64,000 nucleotides of DNA. Origin: Sphingomonadaceae bacterium (GTDB taxonomy: Bacteria; Pseudomonadota; Alphaproteobacteria; Sphingomonadales; Sphingomonadaceae). The notes under the pieces were generated by a model. The model worked only from the letters and a program-made list of their open reading frames with translations, made no database searches and was not told where the DNA came from. Where the stretch lies: positions 1 to 64,000 of the forward strand of contig JAHDBR010000003.1 of assembly GCA_020630295.1 (NCBI GenBank), written 5' to 3'. This document shows, piece by piece, positions 48,388-58,775 of this stretch. The position numbers were made by a program, and so were the translations under genes. Within the stretch, counting starts at the first letter, position 1. Each line of letters starts with the position of its first letter.

Positions 48388-50868
48388 CTATTCACCATCC
48401 AGCGGTCCGATACGCATTGCAGCATCGGCAAGGCTCTCCGCCTCCAGCAGCAATTCGTCATCAATCGCGCCTTGCGGCACATTCTCGCGCCCGATCATGA
48501 CCATTACCGGAACGGCCAGCGGGCTCACCCTGTCCAGCTCCACATGCACCAGTTGTTCGGCAGAGTTTTCCAGCAGATCGGCCAGCCGTCCGACATCGGT
48601 CATCCTCGCGCGGGCATCGGCCCATGCAGCTTCAAGCAGCACATGATCCGGTTCGTGTTTGCGCAACACATCGTAAATCAGGTCAGTCGAGAAAGTGACT
48701 TGTTTACCCGTTTTGCGTTTGCCCGGATGCTGGCGTTCGACAAGTCCAGAGATAACCGCAACCTCGCGGAATGCGCGGCGCAGCAGGTGCGAATCCTGCA
48801 CCCAATCGATAAACTCCTCAGTCAGTATGTCCGGTGACAGCAGCGGCGCAGGGTCCGTTACCGGCTTGAGGCCCCATACGCCAAGCGAGTAATCATTGGC
48901 CACAAAACCGGCTGGCTGGAGCCCGCGATCTTGCATCCGGCGAGTGATCAACATTCCCAGAGACTGGTTCGCATTCCACCCTTCAAAGGTGTAATATACG
49001 GTATAATGCCGCTTTGCATGGGGGAAGCTTTCCGCCAGCAATTGCCCCGGTGCGGGCAGGACAGACCGGTAATCCTGCATCTCCAGCCATTCGCGCACAT
49101 CGTCGGGGAACCGCGCCCACCCCGCGCGGTCATCCAGCAATCGCCGCACCCTGTCTGCCAGATGGGTCGTCAACGGCATTCGTGCGCCGCCGTAAGACGG
49201 TATCATCGCCGATTTGGCCGAGGCGCGGACAATCACATCCATGTCCTTCACGCTCTCCACTTCCAGACTGGTACCGGCAAAGGCGAAGGTATCGCCCGGT
49301 GACAAGGCCGCAGCAAAGCGTTCTTCCACTCGCCCAAGTGACCGGCCATTCTTGAACCGCACGGTCAGCATTTCACCATCCATGATGATGCCTGCATTTA
49401 ACCGGTGCCGCGCCGCATGGTCGGGATGGGTTAGCCGCCAGGTGCCATCTTTCAGCCGGACAATCCGTTTGAATTTGTCATAGGCGCGCAGCGCATATCC
49501 GCCATTGGCCACGAAGCCGAGAACGCGCTGCCAGTCATCAGGCGTCACCCACGCATAGGACAGACTGCTGCGCACCTCCGCCAGCAGATCGTCTTCATGG
49601 AACGGGCCGGCACAGGCGCAGGCGGTGACGTGCTGCGCCAATACGTCCAGCCCGCCATCGCGGAAGTCCTCGCCATCGCGCTGCCCCTCCTCCACGGCAT
49701 CCAACGCGGCGGCGGCTTCCAGAAACTCGAAACGGTTCCCCGGCACCAGCAGCGCACGGCTGCGTTGATCAAGACGGTGATTGGCCCGTCCGATGCGCTG
49801 CAACAGGCGGGACGAACCCTTGGGCGCACCCATTTGCACCACGCAGTCAATATCGCCCCAATCCACACCCAGATCGAGGCTGGCCGTGGCGACCAATGCG
49901 CGCAATTCTCCCCGCGCCATAGCGCCTTCGACCTTGCGCCGCGCTTCCCGGCTGAGCGATCCGTGGTGGATGCCGATGGGCAGTTGATCCTCGTTGACCT
50001 CCCACAGATTCTGGAAGATGAACTCCGCCAGAAAGCGCGTATTGGTGAAGATCAGCGTAGTGCGGTTGGCCTTGATCTGATCGTATAGCTGGGGAATAGC
50101 CCAAGTCGCGGCGTGCCCGCCCCAAGGCACACGCTCGCCATCGGGTAGCAGGATATCGAGATCGGGCTTCGCCCCGTCCTCTCCGATAACCAGTTCGATC
50201 TGGTCCAGATCGCCCCAAGGCGCCAACCATTCACGAAACGCCTCCGGCTCCGCCACGGTGGCCGACAGGGCAGCACGCTGCATGTCCGGCGCAATGGCTT
50301 GCAAACGGGACATGGCAAGCGCCAGCAGATCACCGCGTTTGCCCGTGGCAAAGGCATGGACTTCATCCACGACGATCCGCTTTAAGCCGCGGAACAGTTC
50401 AAAACTGTCGGGATAGGACAAAAGCAGGGACAGCGACTCAGGCGTTGTCAGCAGGATATGCGGCGGTTTGGTTCGCTGGCGCCTCTTACGGTCGGATGGC
50501 GTATCACCGCTGCGCGTTTCGATGCGCAGAGGCAGGCCCATCTCCTCCACCGGCGTAATCAGATTGCGCTGAACATCATGCGCGAGAGCTTTGAGCGGAG
50601 AGACGTAGAGCGTGTGCAAGCCGTCATGCGGCTGGTCGCCATCCAGCCGCGACGGGCAGAAATCCGCCAATGTGGGCAGGAAGCCCGCCAGCGTTTTACC
50701 CGCGCCGGTATCTGCCACCAGCATGGCGTGTTTGCCCGAACGGGCGGCGGCATACATATCGCGCTGATGCGAGCGGATTTGCCAGCCCCGTGTAGCGAAC
50801 CATTGCCCGATTTCATCGGGTACTGTGTTCTTCCGGGAAGGCGCCGCCTGATCGTGTGTTTGGCTCAT
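48388..50868 (-). CDS. Ligase-associated DNA damage response DEXH-box helicase (Lhr-like)
   Basis: 'LVADTGAGKTLAGFLPTLADF', 'DEVHAFA', 'IGIHHGSLSREARRKVEGAMARGELRALVATASLDLGVDWGDIDCVVQMGAPKGSSRLLQRIGRANH'. Confidence 0.93.
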   Translation of the reverse strand: MSQTHDQAAPSRKNTVPDEIGQWFATRGWQIRSHQRDMYAAARSGKHAMLVADTGAGKTLAGFLPTLADFCPSRLDGDQPHDGLHTLYVSPLKALAHDVQRNLITPVEEMGLPLRIETRSGDTPSDRKRRQRTKPPHILLTTPESLSLLLSYPDSFELFRGLKRIVVDEVHAFATGKRGDLLALAMSRLQAIAPDMQRAALSATVAEPEAFREWLAPWGDLDQIELVIGEDGAKPDLDILLPDGERVPWGGHAATWAIPQLYDQIKANRTTLIFTNTRFLAEFIFQNLWEVNEDQLPIGIHHGSLSREARRKVEGAMARGELRALVATASLDLGVDWGDIDCVVQMGAPKGSSRLLQRIGRANHRLDQRSRALLVPGNRFEFLEAAAALDAVEEGQRDGEDFRDGGLDVLAQHVTACACAGPFHEDDLLAEVRSSLSYAWVTPDDWQRVLGFVANGGYALRAYDKFKRIVRLKDGTWRLTHPDHAARHRLNAGIIMDGEMLTVRFKNGRSLGRVEERFAAALSPGDTFAFAGTSLEVESVKDMDVIVRASAKSAMIPSYGGARMPLTTHLADRVRRLLDDRAGWARFPDDVREWLEMQDYRSVLPAPGQLLAESFPHAKRHYTVYYTFEGWNANQSLGMLITRRMQDRGLQPAGFVANDYSLGVWGLKPVTDPAPLLSPDILTEEFIDWVQDSHLLRRAFREVAVISGLVERQHPGKRKTGKQVTFSTDLIYDVLRKHEPDHVLLEAAWADARARMTDVGRLADLLENSAEQLVHVELDRVSPLAVPVMVMIGRENVPQGAIDDELLLEAESLADAAMRIGPLDGE

Positions 50869-51089
50869 TTAACGGCGCACTTTTCTGAACAGATGGCGAG
50901 ACATGGACCACATGGACCACCCTCTAGAACAAAAAAGAACACCCATCGGTTCCCCGCCGCATCAAGCGGCCAAGAACACGTCAGGCAAAAGGGCGGGCAC
51001 AGCATCCGCGCATGAAAGCAGACACACGCAAAGTAGGACAGGACCATGACTGGCCCATTACTCGCTTAAAGGCCGGTAGGCCGCCCGAT

Positions 51090-51890
51090 TTATTCGGTAT
51101 CAGCGACAGATGCGGACAATTGCTGAAGCGTTCCCTCATCATATCCCGTCGCGGATGCGACCTTTGCGCGTTCCGCGGCAGTCAATTCTGCAAAGCTGCG
51201 CGCTGGCGGCAAATCGGCGGTCGCTTCGATCAATCGCGCTTCCATATTTGCGAAAACGCCCATCATATCCGGTAACGCCTCCATACTGGCCGACATCATT
51301 CGCGGATCGGTCGCCATAGTGAAGGATTTGCGGGCGAAAGCAGCCCCGCTATCGGTCGAGAAGAACGCATCGATATCATTCAGTTCGGCGTCTGTGAAAC
51401 TGATCGCATACATTTCCGCCATGACCCGCCGCATAGTCGGCTCCATCGCGGTCATCATTTCGCCCATCATCTCCGGAAGCAGTTCAGCCTCGCGCTGCTT
51501 GCGCTGGGCCCGTACCGGATCAAACATATCCGCGATTTCCGCGATCTCACCTTCGCTCAGCGTCATTTCGTCGGCACTGACCCCGAGCTTGCCAGCAACA
51601 AAGGTTGCCGTATCTTCGGGAGAATCTTCGATTTCCATGGTCAGCAAACTGCCCAGAAGGCCGTCAAACATACCGTCCATCATTTCCTGCATGGATCCTT
51701 CGGGGATCACTTTTGCAACGATAGTTTGCGCCTGCGGCAACCGCGCCTGCTGCTCTGCCGTGAGCGGTTCGGCCGCGAACATTTCTGTCAGCGCAGCCAT
51801 CGTTTCTGCGTCAGGCTGGTCTTGTGCGGCCAGTGGCTGGCCGATCAACGCCAGAGAAGCTCCGAGGGTCAAACAGGTTTTACGAAACAT
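51090..51890 (-). CDS. Secreted DUF2059-like protein
   Basis: Signal peptide; 'MRRVMAEMYAISFTDAELNDIDAFFSTDSGAAFARKSFTM'. Confidence 0.8.
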   Translation of the reverse strand: MFRKTCLTLGASLALIGQPLAAQDQPDAETMAALTEMFAAEPLTAEQQARLPQAQTIVAKVIPEGSMQEMMDGMFDGLLGSLLTMEIEDSPEDTATFVAGKLGVSADEMTLSEGEIAEIADMFDPVRAQRKQREAELLPEMMGEMMTAMEPTMRRVMAEMYAISFTDAELNDIDAFFSTDSGAAFARKSFTMATDPRMMSASMEALPDMMGVFANMEARLIEATADLPPARSFAELTAAERAKVASATGYDEGTLQQLSASVADTE

Positions 51891-51944
51891 TATGTGCTCC
51901 TTTGAGAAATAGATGTCATTTCGGTGCGGTGAGTCGATGCCGCT

Positions 51945-53348
51945 TTAGTGAGCTGCATTCTCGCCGCGTTCCAGCCCGGATAGAGCCAATTGTTCGTCAA
52001 TCTGGGCCATCAGCCGCTCAAGGCCGGCCTCGGTTTCGCTTTCCGCACGGGCGACCAGCACATCCTGCGTGTTGGATGCGCGCAGCAGCCACCACCCGTC
52101 ATCAGTGGTGACACGCACTCCGTCAGTGCCATCCACTTGGGCAGGTGATTTGGCCAATCGGTCCTTCACTTCATCAATTGCTGCGAATTTGCGGCTCTCA
52201 TCAACTTGAAAACGCATTTCCGGCGTGTTGATCATGGCTGGCATTGCCGAGCGCAAATCCGTCACCGATTTGCCCAGATTTGCCGCCGACGTGATCAGGC
52301 GAACGCCAGCATAGAGCGCGTCGTCAAATCCGTAATATTCATCGGCAAAAAACACGTGGCCGCTCATCTCGCCCGCCAATGGGGAGCCTGTTTCCTTCAT
52401 TTTGGACTTTATCAGGCTGTGTCCGGTCTTCCACATAACCGGCTTGCCGCCGTGGCTCGCGACATGGTCGAACAGCGCACGGCTGGCTTTCACATCGGCG
52501 ATAATCGTTGAATTAGGTAGTCTTCCGAGGAGGTCCTCGGCGTAAATCATGAGTAATTGATCCCCCCATATGACACGGCCTTCGCCGTCAATGGCGCCGA
52601 TCCGGTCGCCATCGCCGTCGAAAGCCACTCCAAAGTCGAGGTTCTTGGCCGCGACGAGCGCGCGCAGGTCCTCCAGATTGGCCTCAACAGTGGGATCAGG
52701 ATGATGATTAGGAAAATTACCGTCGACTTCAGTGAACAGCAGATGATGCTCCCCCGGAAGGCGTGCGGCGAGCATTTCAAGGGCCGGACCGGCTGCGCCG
52801 TTTCCGGCATCCCAACCGACTTTGAGATCGGCGAGGCGGCCCGTGTCGATGCCGCTCAGCGGAGCGAGCAGCCGTTCGACATACTCCTCCAGAATGTCCC
52901 GGCTGGAAGCGGTGCCGACACCATCATCCCAATCGCCCTCAGCCGCCATCCGGCCCAGCGTCTGGATGTCCGCCCCGAAAAACGGACGCCCCTGAAATAC
53001 CATTTTGAAGCCGTTATAATTGGCGGGATTGTGGCTGCCAGTTATCTGAATGCCGCCGTCTATATCTTCGGTTGAAGCTGCCGCGTAATATAGCATCGGG
53101 GTCGCGCCCATGCCGATAGAAACAACATCGCAGCCGCTGGCATTAAGCCCTTCGATCAGGGCGTGTTCCAGCATCGGGGAACTGGTCCGCCCGTCATAAC
53201 CAACTGCGACTTTGGATCCGCCCGCACGTTTCAGCAGCGTCGCAAAGCCGCGCCCGATGGCGCGCGCATCATCCGGCCCCAATGTCTCTCCGATAATTCC
53301 GCGAATGTCATATTCACGCAGGACGGTGGGGTCGAAATCATGGCTCAT
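51945..53348 (-). CDS. Phosphomannomutase/phosphoglucomutase
   Basis: 'FDPTVLREYDIRGIIGETL', 'GIQITGSHNPANYNGFK', 'VAFDGDGDRIGAIDGEG'. Confidence 0.96.
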   Translation of the reverse strand: MSHDFDPTVLREYDIRGIIGETLGPDDARAIGRGFATLLKRAGGSKVAVGYDGRTSSPMLEHALIEGLNASGCDVVSIGMGATPMLYYAAASTEDIDGGIQITGSHNPANYNGFKMVFQGRPFFGADIQTLGRMAAEGDWDDGVGTASSRDILEEYVERLLAPLSGIDTGRLADLKVGWDAGNGAAGPALEMLAARLPGEHHLLFTEVDGNFPNHHPDPTVEANLEDLRALVAAKNLDFGVAFDGDGDRIGAIDGEGRVIWGDQLLMIYAEDLLGRLPNSTIIADVKASRALFDHVASHGGKPVMWKTGHSLIKSKMKETGSPLAGEMSGHVFFADEYYGFDDALYAGVRLITSAANLGKSVTDLRSAMPAMINTPEMRFQVDESRKFAAIDEVKDRLAKSPAQVDGTDGVRVTTDDGWWLLRASNTQDVLVARAESETEAGLERLMAQIDEQLALSGLERGENAAH

Positions 53349-53668
53349 TACGGGTCTCTATTCTCGTTCTTGTCTTGCCCTGCCGCAGGGTACGGCAGTT
53401 CGTTAATCAGCAGATCCCGCGCGGCATTCGCCTCGTGGACCTGCGCATTTGTGCCGCCGCGATCGGGGTGAACCATCGTGATCAGCTGCTTATGCGCTTT
53501 CAATACATCCTCACGTGTTGCGTTTTCACGAACGCCGAGAAGTTTTCTTGCCTTGAACAAGGCCTGTGAGCGGGTACTTTTCGTTTGCGCAAGTTGCCAT
53601 GGCCATTTTCCGAAGATCAGACGGCAGGCCGCACAGGCCAGAACAGCGAAGAAAAGTAGCTTGGCCAT
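53348..53668 (-). CDS. Small membrane-anchored J-domain protein
   Basis: 'ARKLLGVRENATREDVLKAHKQLITMVHPDRGGTNAQVHEANAARDLL' with HPD motif. Confidence 0.92.
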   Translation of the reverse strand: MAKLLFFAVLACAACRLIFGKWPWQLAQTKSTRSQALFKARKLLGVRENATREDVLKAHKQLITMVHPDRGGTNAQVHEANAARDLLINELPYPAAGQDKNENRDP

Positions 53669-53672
53669 ACCG

Positions 53673-54485
53673 TCAGCTCAGCTCAAGCTGCGGTTCTGGC
53701 GCATCAACTTGCGGCAGATGAAGATTGGCCAGCAAAGTGCGCATTTCCTGACGCGCCACCAAATGGCTGGTGCCCAGCTCACCCAGATGCCCTTTATCCA
53801 GCAAGGTAAAGCCGGAGGGAAACAATTCGCGGTAAATTACGCGTTCCGACAGGCCTTTGGCGACGCGGAACCCAGCGCGTTTGGACAGTTCGTTCAGCGC
53901 TTTCTCGATCCGCTGCATATTGCGCGCTTCGGTATGGCCGCCGCGATTGCGAACCACCACCCAGTCGATTTCCTTACGCCGCTGGATCGCGCGGGTCTTG
54001 CGCGTTTCCCAGATCAGTTCTGCGTAGAATGACAGGCGTCGCACCTTGAACGTTTCTGCATCCACTTGCCCGATCAGGTCAAAATCAACGAAACTGTCAT
54101 TCATCGGCGTGACCAGAGTGTCGGATTCTGTCGCCACATGACGTGCAAAATCATCATCTCGGCCCGGCGTATCGAAGATCAGGAAATCCATCCCTTCGCC
54201 CAGCTCTGCCGCCATAGCGTCAAGCTCGGCCACGCTGTCACCGCGAAACACGTCGCAGCGGGCAGTGGGCAGATCAATGCCGCGCCGTTCCTGAGTCTCG
54301 GCACGGTTTTCGAAATAGCGATGCATGGTGCGTTGCCGCGGATCGAGATCAATCGCCGCCACCTTCGCCCCGCGATAGGCCAGCGCCACAGCGACATGAA
54401 CCGCAGTGGTCGATTTGCCGGTGCCGCCCTTCTCATTGGCAAATGTAATTCTGTGGGGGCCGGTATGAGAAGCGGGTTGGGACAA
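53673..54485 (-). CDS. mipZ: Division plane positioning ATPase MipZ
   Basis: '[51 protein letters not shown]'; likely TTG start at 54485 with AGGA 8 nt upstream. Confidence 0.92.
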   Translation of the reverse strand: MSQPASHTGPHRITFANEKGGTGKSTTAVHVAVALAYRGAKVAAIDLDPRQRTMHRYFENRAETQERRGIDLPTARCDVFRGDSVAELDAMAAELGEGMDFLIFDTPGRDDDFARHVATESDTLVTPMNDSFVDFDLIGQVDAETFKVRRLSFYAELIWETRKTRAIQRRKEIDWVVVRNRGGHTEARNMQRIEKALNELSKRAGFRVAKGLSERVIYRELFPSGFTLLDKGHLGELGTSHLVARQEMRTLLANLHLPQVDAPEPQLELS

Positions 54486-54570
54486 ATCGCAATTCCTGCA
54501 TAAGAGTTGTTTTGGCCCCGCCGCAGCGGCTAGAGCCAATGATGATAGTTCTACCGGAGGGCCCGCAGGC

Positions 54571-55431
54571 GTGCAAACAATCACTCGATTGGATATGTTG
54601 AGAAAATCGGTCGCGCAACTGCGCGAAGGCGGCAAGACCATCGCCTTGGTCCCGACCATGGGTGCGCTGCATGAAGGGCATCTGACACTTGTGCGCGAAG
54701 CCGCAAAACGCGCCGATCACGTTGCTGTATCGATTTTCGTGAACCCAACCCAGTTCGGCCCGAACGAGGATCTGGACGCCTATCCGCGCCAATTGGCTGA
54801 AGATTCCGCTATGCTGGAAAAGGAAGGAACCGCGATATTGTGGGCTCCTGAAGTCGGTGAAATGTATCCCGACGGCTTCGCCAGCTCGATCGCTGTCAGC
54901 GGCGTAAGCAGCGGTTTTTGCGGCGCAGACCGGCCCGGCCATTTTGACGGCGTGGCGACGGTCGTGTGCAAACTGTTCAATCAGGTCCGCCCTGACATTG
55001 CCTGTTTCGGAGAGAAAGACTGGCAGCAACTCGCCGTGATCCGCACTATGGCCCGCGATCTCGATCTGGTGCGGCCCTTTGCGAATGGTATTATCGGCAT
55101 TCCGACCGTGCGCGAGGCAGACGGGCTCGCGATGAGCAGCCGCAACCGGTATCTGGATGCAAAGAACCGCGCGGCCGCCGCAACGCTGCCACGTGAAATG
55201 CGCGAGGCAATCGCGCGGATAGAAGACGGGCAGCACGTTGGCCGCACGCTTGCCGCGCTCGAAGACGCCTTGCTCGGCGCGGGCTTCAGTTCGGTGGATT
55301 ACGCCGATCTTGCAGATGCGCAGAGCCTGCAATTGCTCGACCAACTGGGTGAGCGCCCCGCCCGATTGCTGGTTGCAGCACGGATCGGGGGCACACGGTT
55401 GATTGACAATATGGCCGTTGGCGGGAGCTAA
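54571..55431 (+). CDS. panC: Pantoate--beta-alanine ligase
   Basis: '[19 protein letters not shown]', '[21 protein letters not shown]', '[13 protein letters not shown]'. Confidence 0.97.
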   Translation: MQTITRLDMLRKSVAQLREGGKTIALVPTMGALHEGHLTLVREAAKRADHVAVSIFVNPTQFGPNEDLDAYPRQLAEDSAMLEKEGTAILWAPEVGEMYPDGFASSIAVSGVSSGFCGADRPGHFDGVATVVCKLFNQVRPDIACFGEKDWQQLAVIRTMARDLDLVRPFANGIIGIPTVREADGLAMSSRNRYLDAKNRAAAATLPREMREAIARIEDGQHVGRTLAALEDALLGAGFSSVDYADLADAQSLQLLDQLGERPARLLVAARIGGTRLIDNMAVGGS

Positions 55432-55449
55432 CGCCCCCGTTAACCAAGC

Positions 55450-57432
55450 TTAATCGGCTTTCTTCGGGCCGCCCTTGCGGTGCTTGAACTTGGCCTTTCC
55501 GCCAAACGGTTTACCGCCGGGTTTTCCGCCACCGGGCTTGCCGCTGGCTTTGGCAGCGCCGCGTTCAACGCGGGGTCCGCGCTGTTTCACAGGTTTGCGG
55601 CCTTCGCGGGCCGGGCCGCCATCGCCGCTGCGGTCCCATTTTCCAGCGCGCACTTTGCCGCCATCGGAACCTGCACCGCCATCACCTTGCGGCGCGAAGT
55701 CCTTGCGCGCAGGCCGGTCAGACCGGCCCGGGCGATCATCGCGTCCACCACGGTCATGGCGCGGTTTTTTGCCGAATGGCTTCCCGCCGCCTGGCTTGCG
55801 GTTCTGGCGCGCTTCCATACGCGGCCCGTCGGCAGACCGTTCGATAAATACCGGACGGTCCTGATCTTCCGAAGCAGCGGTGCGCTGAATCGCATCCTCC
55901 ACCTTGGCGGCAAGGTTACTTGGGATCTGGAAATATGTTTCCTCACCAGAAATGCGGATTGCGCCGATCTCGTTGCGGGTCACATGACCGCGGCGGCAAA
56001 TCAGCGGCAATATCCAGCGCGGATCGGCATTGTGCCGGCGGCCAATATCCATTTTGAACCAAGCGACATCTTCAAAGCCGGGGCGGTGCCGCTCCTTCTG
56101 CGCAGCCTTGCGCGCTTCCGGCGTATTATCCATCAGCTCTTCCGGGCTCGGCATTTTGGCGCGGTGCGCCTGCACCAGCATGGCGGCAATATCTTCGGGC
56201 GACTTTTCGGCAATCAGCCGTGTCGCAAGCTCGCGATCTTCTTCCTCGACTTCAACCGGCGCAAGTAGCGTTTCCAGCAAGCGCTCACGGTCCTGCTTGC
56301 GAATATCTTTCGGTGATGGCGGATCGCCCCATTGCGCCTGAATCTTCGCTCCGCGGAGCATCGATTCGACACGGCGGCGGCGCGGAAACGGAACCAGAAT
56401 GACCGCAGTACCCTTCTTGCCCGCACGTCCTGTACGTCCGGAACGGTGCTGCAATGCTTCCGCATCGCGCGGAACTTCTACGTGCACAACCAGGCTGAGC
56501 GAGGGCAAATCGATCCCGCGCGCCGCCACATCGGTTGCAACGCAGACACGGGCGCGCCGGTCACGCAGCGCTTGCATCGCCTGATTACGCTCGGACTGGG
56601 AGTGTTCGCCTGACAGGGCGACCACGGCAAAGCCGCGCTCCTGCAATGTGGCGTGCAAACGCCGCACTGCGTCGCGTGTGGCACAAAATAGAATCGCCGT
56701 TTCGGCTTCATAAAAACGCAGCAGATTGACCACTGCATTCTCTGTTTCGGAAGGAGAGATCGTCACCGCATGGTAGGAAATATCACCGTGCCCGCGATCA
56801 TTGCCGACTGTGGAAATGCGCAGGGCATTATCCTGATACCGCTTCGCCAGCGCCACGATTGGCTTCGGCATGGTTGCGGAAAACAGCAAAGTGCGGCGGC
56901 CATCTGGCGTGGCATCCAGAATTTCTTCCAGATCTTCACGGAAGCCCATATCGAGCATTTCGTCCGCCTCATCCAGCACTGCAACGCGCAGCGCCGACAG
57001 GTCGAGCGCGCCGCGTTCAAGGTGATCGCGCAAACGGCCCGGTGTCCCGACCACGATCTGCGCACCGCCGCGTAGCGAACGGCGTTCTTTGGACGCATCC
57101 ATGCCGCCCACACAGGTCGCAATCCGCGCACCTGCCGAACGGTACAGCCATGCCAGCTCGCGGCTGACCTGAAGCGCCAGTTCACGTGTCGGTGCGATGA
57201 CCAAAGCAAGCGGGGCAATGCCGTAAGGCACCTGCCCGTCTTCCGGCAGCATTTGTTCAGCCATGGCGAGGCCGAAGGCCACGGTTTTACCCGAGCCGGT
57301 TTGCGCGGACACGATCAGATCGCGGCCAGCCGCCTCAGGCTCGATGACTGCGGTTTGGACGTCGGTCAGCTTTTCATAGCCGCGTTCAGTCAGTGCTTCG
57401 CCAAGGATTGGCGGCAATTCGGAAAAATTCAT
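55450..57432 (-). CDS. DEAD-box RNA helicase with long basic Gly/Lys/Arg-rich C-terminal tail
   Basis: 'VSAQTGSGKTVAFGLAMAEQ', 'VLDEADEMLDMGF', 'ATDVAARGIDLPSLSLVVH'; ATG 57432 preferred. Confidence 0.95.
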   Translation of the reverse strand: MNFSELPPILGEALTERGYEKLTDVQTAVIEPEAAGRDLIVSAQTGSGKTVAFGLAMAEQMLPEDGQVPYGIAPLALVIAPTRELALQVSRELAWLYRSAGARIATCVGGMDASKERRSLRGGAQIVVGTPGRLRDHLERGALDLSALRVAVLDEADEMLDMGFREDLEEILDATPDGRRTLLFSATMPKPIVALAKRYQDNALRISTVGNDRGHGDISYHAVTISPSETENAVVNLLRFYEAETAILFCATRDAVRRLHATLQERGFAVVALSGEHSQSERNQAMQALRDRRARVCVATDVAARGIDLPSLSLVVHVEVPRDAEALQHRSGRTGRAGKKGTAVILVPFPRRRRVESMLRGAKIQAQWGDPPSPKDIRKQDRERLLETLLAPVEVEEEDRELATRLIAEKSPEDIAAMLVQAHRAKMPSPEELMDNTPEARKAAQKERHRPGFEDVAWFKMDIGRRHNADPRWILPLICRRGHVTRNEIGAIRISGEETYFQIPSNLAAKVEDAIQRTAASEDQDRPVFIERSADGPRMEARQNRKPGGGKPFGKKPRHDRGGRDDRPGRSDRPARKDFAPQGDGGAGSDGGKVRAGKWDRSGDGGPAREGRKPVKQRGPRVERGAAKASGKPGGGKPGGKPFGGKAKFKHRKGGPKKAD

Positions 57433-57592
57433 GGAGCTCACAATGTCTAAAATTACCGGGTGTAAGAGTCGCCGGGTTGCCTGATATGACATTGGGAGAC
57501 ACTATTTCGCCGCACCTCGCGGCCTAATGCTGAGCCTCCTACACACAATTGGTGCGCTTGGCTTGTTCTTTTTTGTGCAGGTGCGAAGAGAC

Positions 57593-57666
57593 TGGAGCGG
57601 GTAAGGGGAATCGAACCCCTCTAGCTAGCTTGGAAGGCTAGAGCATTACCACTATGCTATACCCGC
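57593..57666 (-). tRNA. tRNA-Gly (anticodon TCC), CCA encoded
   Basis: Minus strand GCGGGTATAGCATAGTGGTAATGCTCTAGCCTTCCAAGCTAGCTAGAGGGGTTCGATTCCCCTTACCCGCTCCA; cloverleaf pairs, TTCGATTC T-loop. Confidence 0.97.
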
Positions 57667-57863
57667 CCGCTCAGGATTGCGCGCTTGCCACCATCGGGGC
57701 GGGTTCGTCAACAACCTGATTGCAGAATCCTGATCTTGAAGGCACGAAAAAATGTCCTGACAGCCCTGCCATGCGGCCCGATAGCAAATCTGGCCTTGCC
57801 TTGCCGCCGGTTTCGGCTAGCCAGCGCAGCATAATCCTCCCTATTTCGCAGGAAATGACGCCA

Positions 57864-58775
57864 ATGCGCAGCCTGACACATCTTGAACGGCTCGAAGCCG
57901 AAAGTATCCATATCATGCGCGAGGTTGCCGCAGAGGCCACCAAGCCGGTTATGCTCTATTCCGTGGGCAAGGACAGTGCAGTTATGCTGCATCTGGCGAA
58001 GAAGGCGTTCTATCCTTCGCCTCCTCCCTTCCCGCTAATGCACGTCGATACCACTTGGAAATTCCAGGATATGTACGCACTTCGCGAGAAAGCCGCGCAG
58101 GATGCAGGCATGGAATTGCTGGTGTGGCAAAATCCGGAAGCGCAGGAACGCGGTATCAATCCGTTCGATCACGGCCCACTGCATACCGATATGTGGAAGA
58201 CGCAGGGGCTGAAGCAGGCGCTGGACCATCACGGTTTCGATGCGGCCTTTGGCGGCGCACGGCGTGATGAAGAGAAAAGCCGTGCCAAGGAACGCATTTT
58301 CAGCTTCCGCACGGCCAATCACGGGTGGGACCCGAAGAAGCAGCGGCCGGAGCTGTGGAACCTCTACAATGCGAAAAAGGCGAAGGGCGAAAGCATCCGC
58401 GTATTTCCGCTGAGCAACTGGACCGAGCTGGATATCTGGCAATATATCATGGCCGAAAATATCGAGATTGTTCCGCTGTATTTCGCGGCAAAGCGTCCAA
58501 CCTTTGAATATGAGGGCGGTTTGTTCATGGCAGACGATCTGGAACGGTTGGAAAAGGTGATGGGCCACCGCCCCGAAATTACCGAGCGGTCCGTGCGCTT
58601 CCGCACGTTGGGCTGTTTCCCGCTGACAGGCGCCGTTGAAAGCGAGGCATCTACCTTAGCAGAAGTGGTGCAGGAAATGTTGCTAACGACCACCAGTGAA
58701 AGGCAAGGCCGCGTCATCGATCAGGACGAAGGCGGTGCCGGGATGGAGAAGAAGAAGCAGGAGGGCTATTTCTGA
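57864..58775 (+). CDS. cysD: Sulfate adenylyltransferase subunit 2
   Basis: '[51 protein letters not shown]'; start inside longer ORF. Confidence 0.97.
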   Translation: MRSLTHLERLEAESIHIMREVAAEATKPVMLYSVGKDSAVMLHLAKKAFYPSPPPFPLMHVDTTWKFQDMYALREKAAQDAGMELLVWQNPEAQERGINPFDHGPLHTDMWKTQGLKQALDHHGFDAAFGGARRDEEKSRAKERIFSFRTANHGWDPKKQRPELWNLYNAKKAKGESIRVFPLSNWTELDIWQYIMAENIEIVPLYFAAKRPTFEYEGGLFMADDLERLEKVMGHRPEITERSVRFRTLGCFPLTGAVESEASTLAEVVQEMLLTTTSERQGRVIDQDEGGAGMEKKKQEGYF

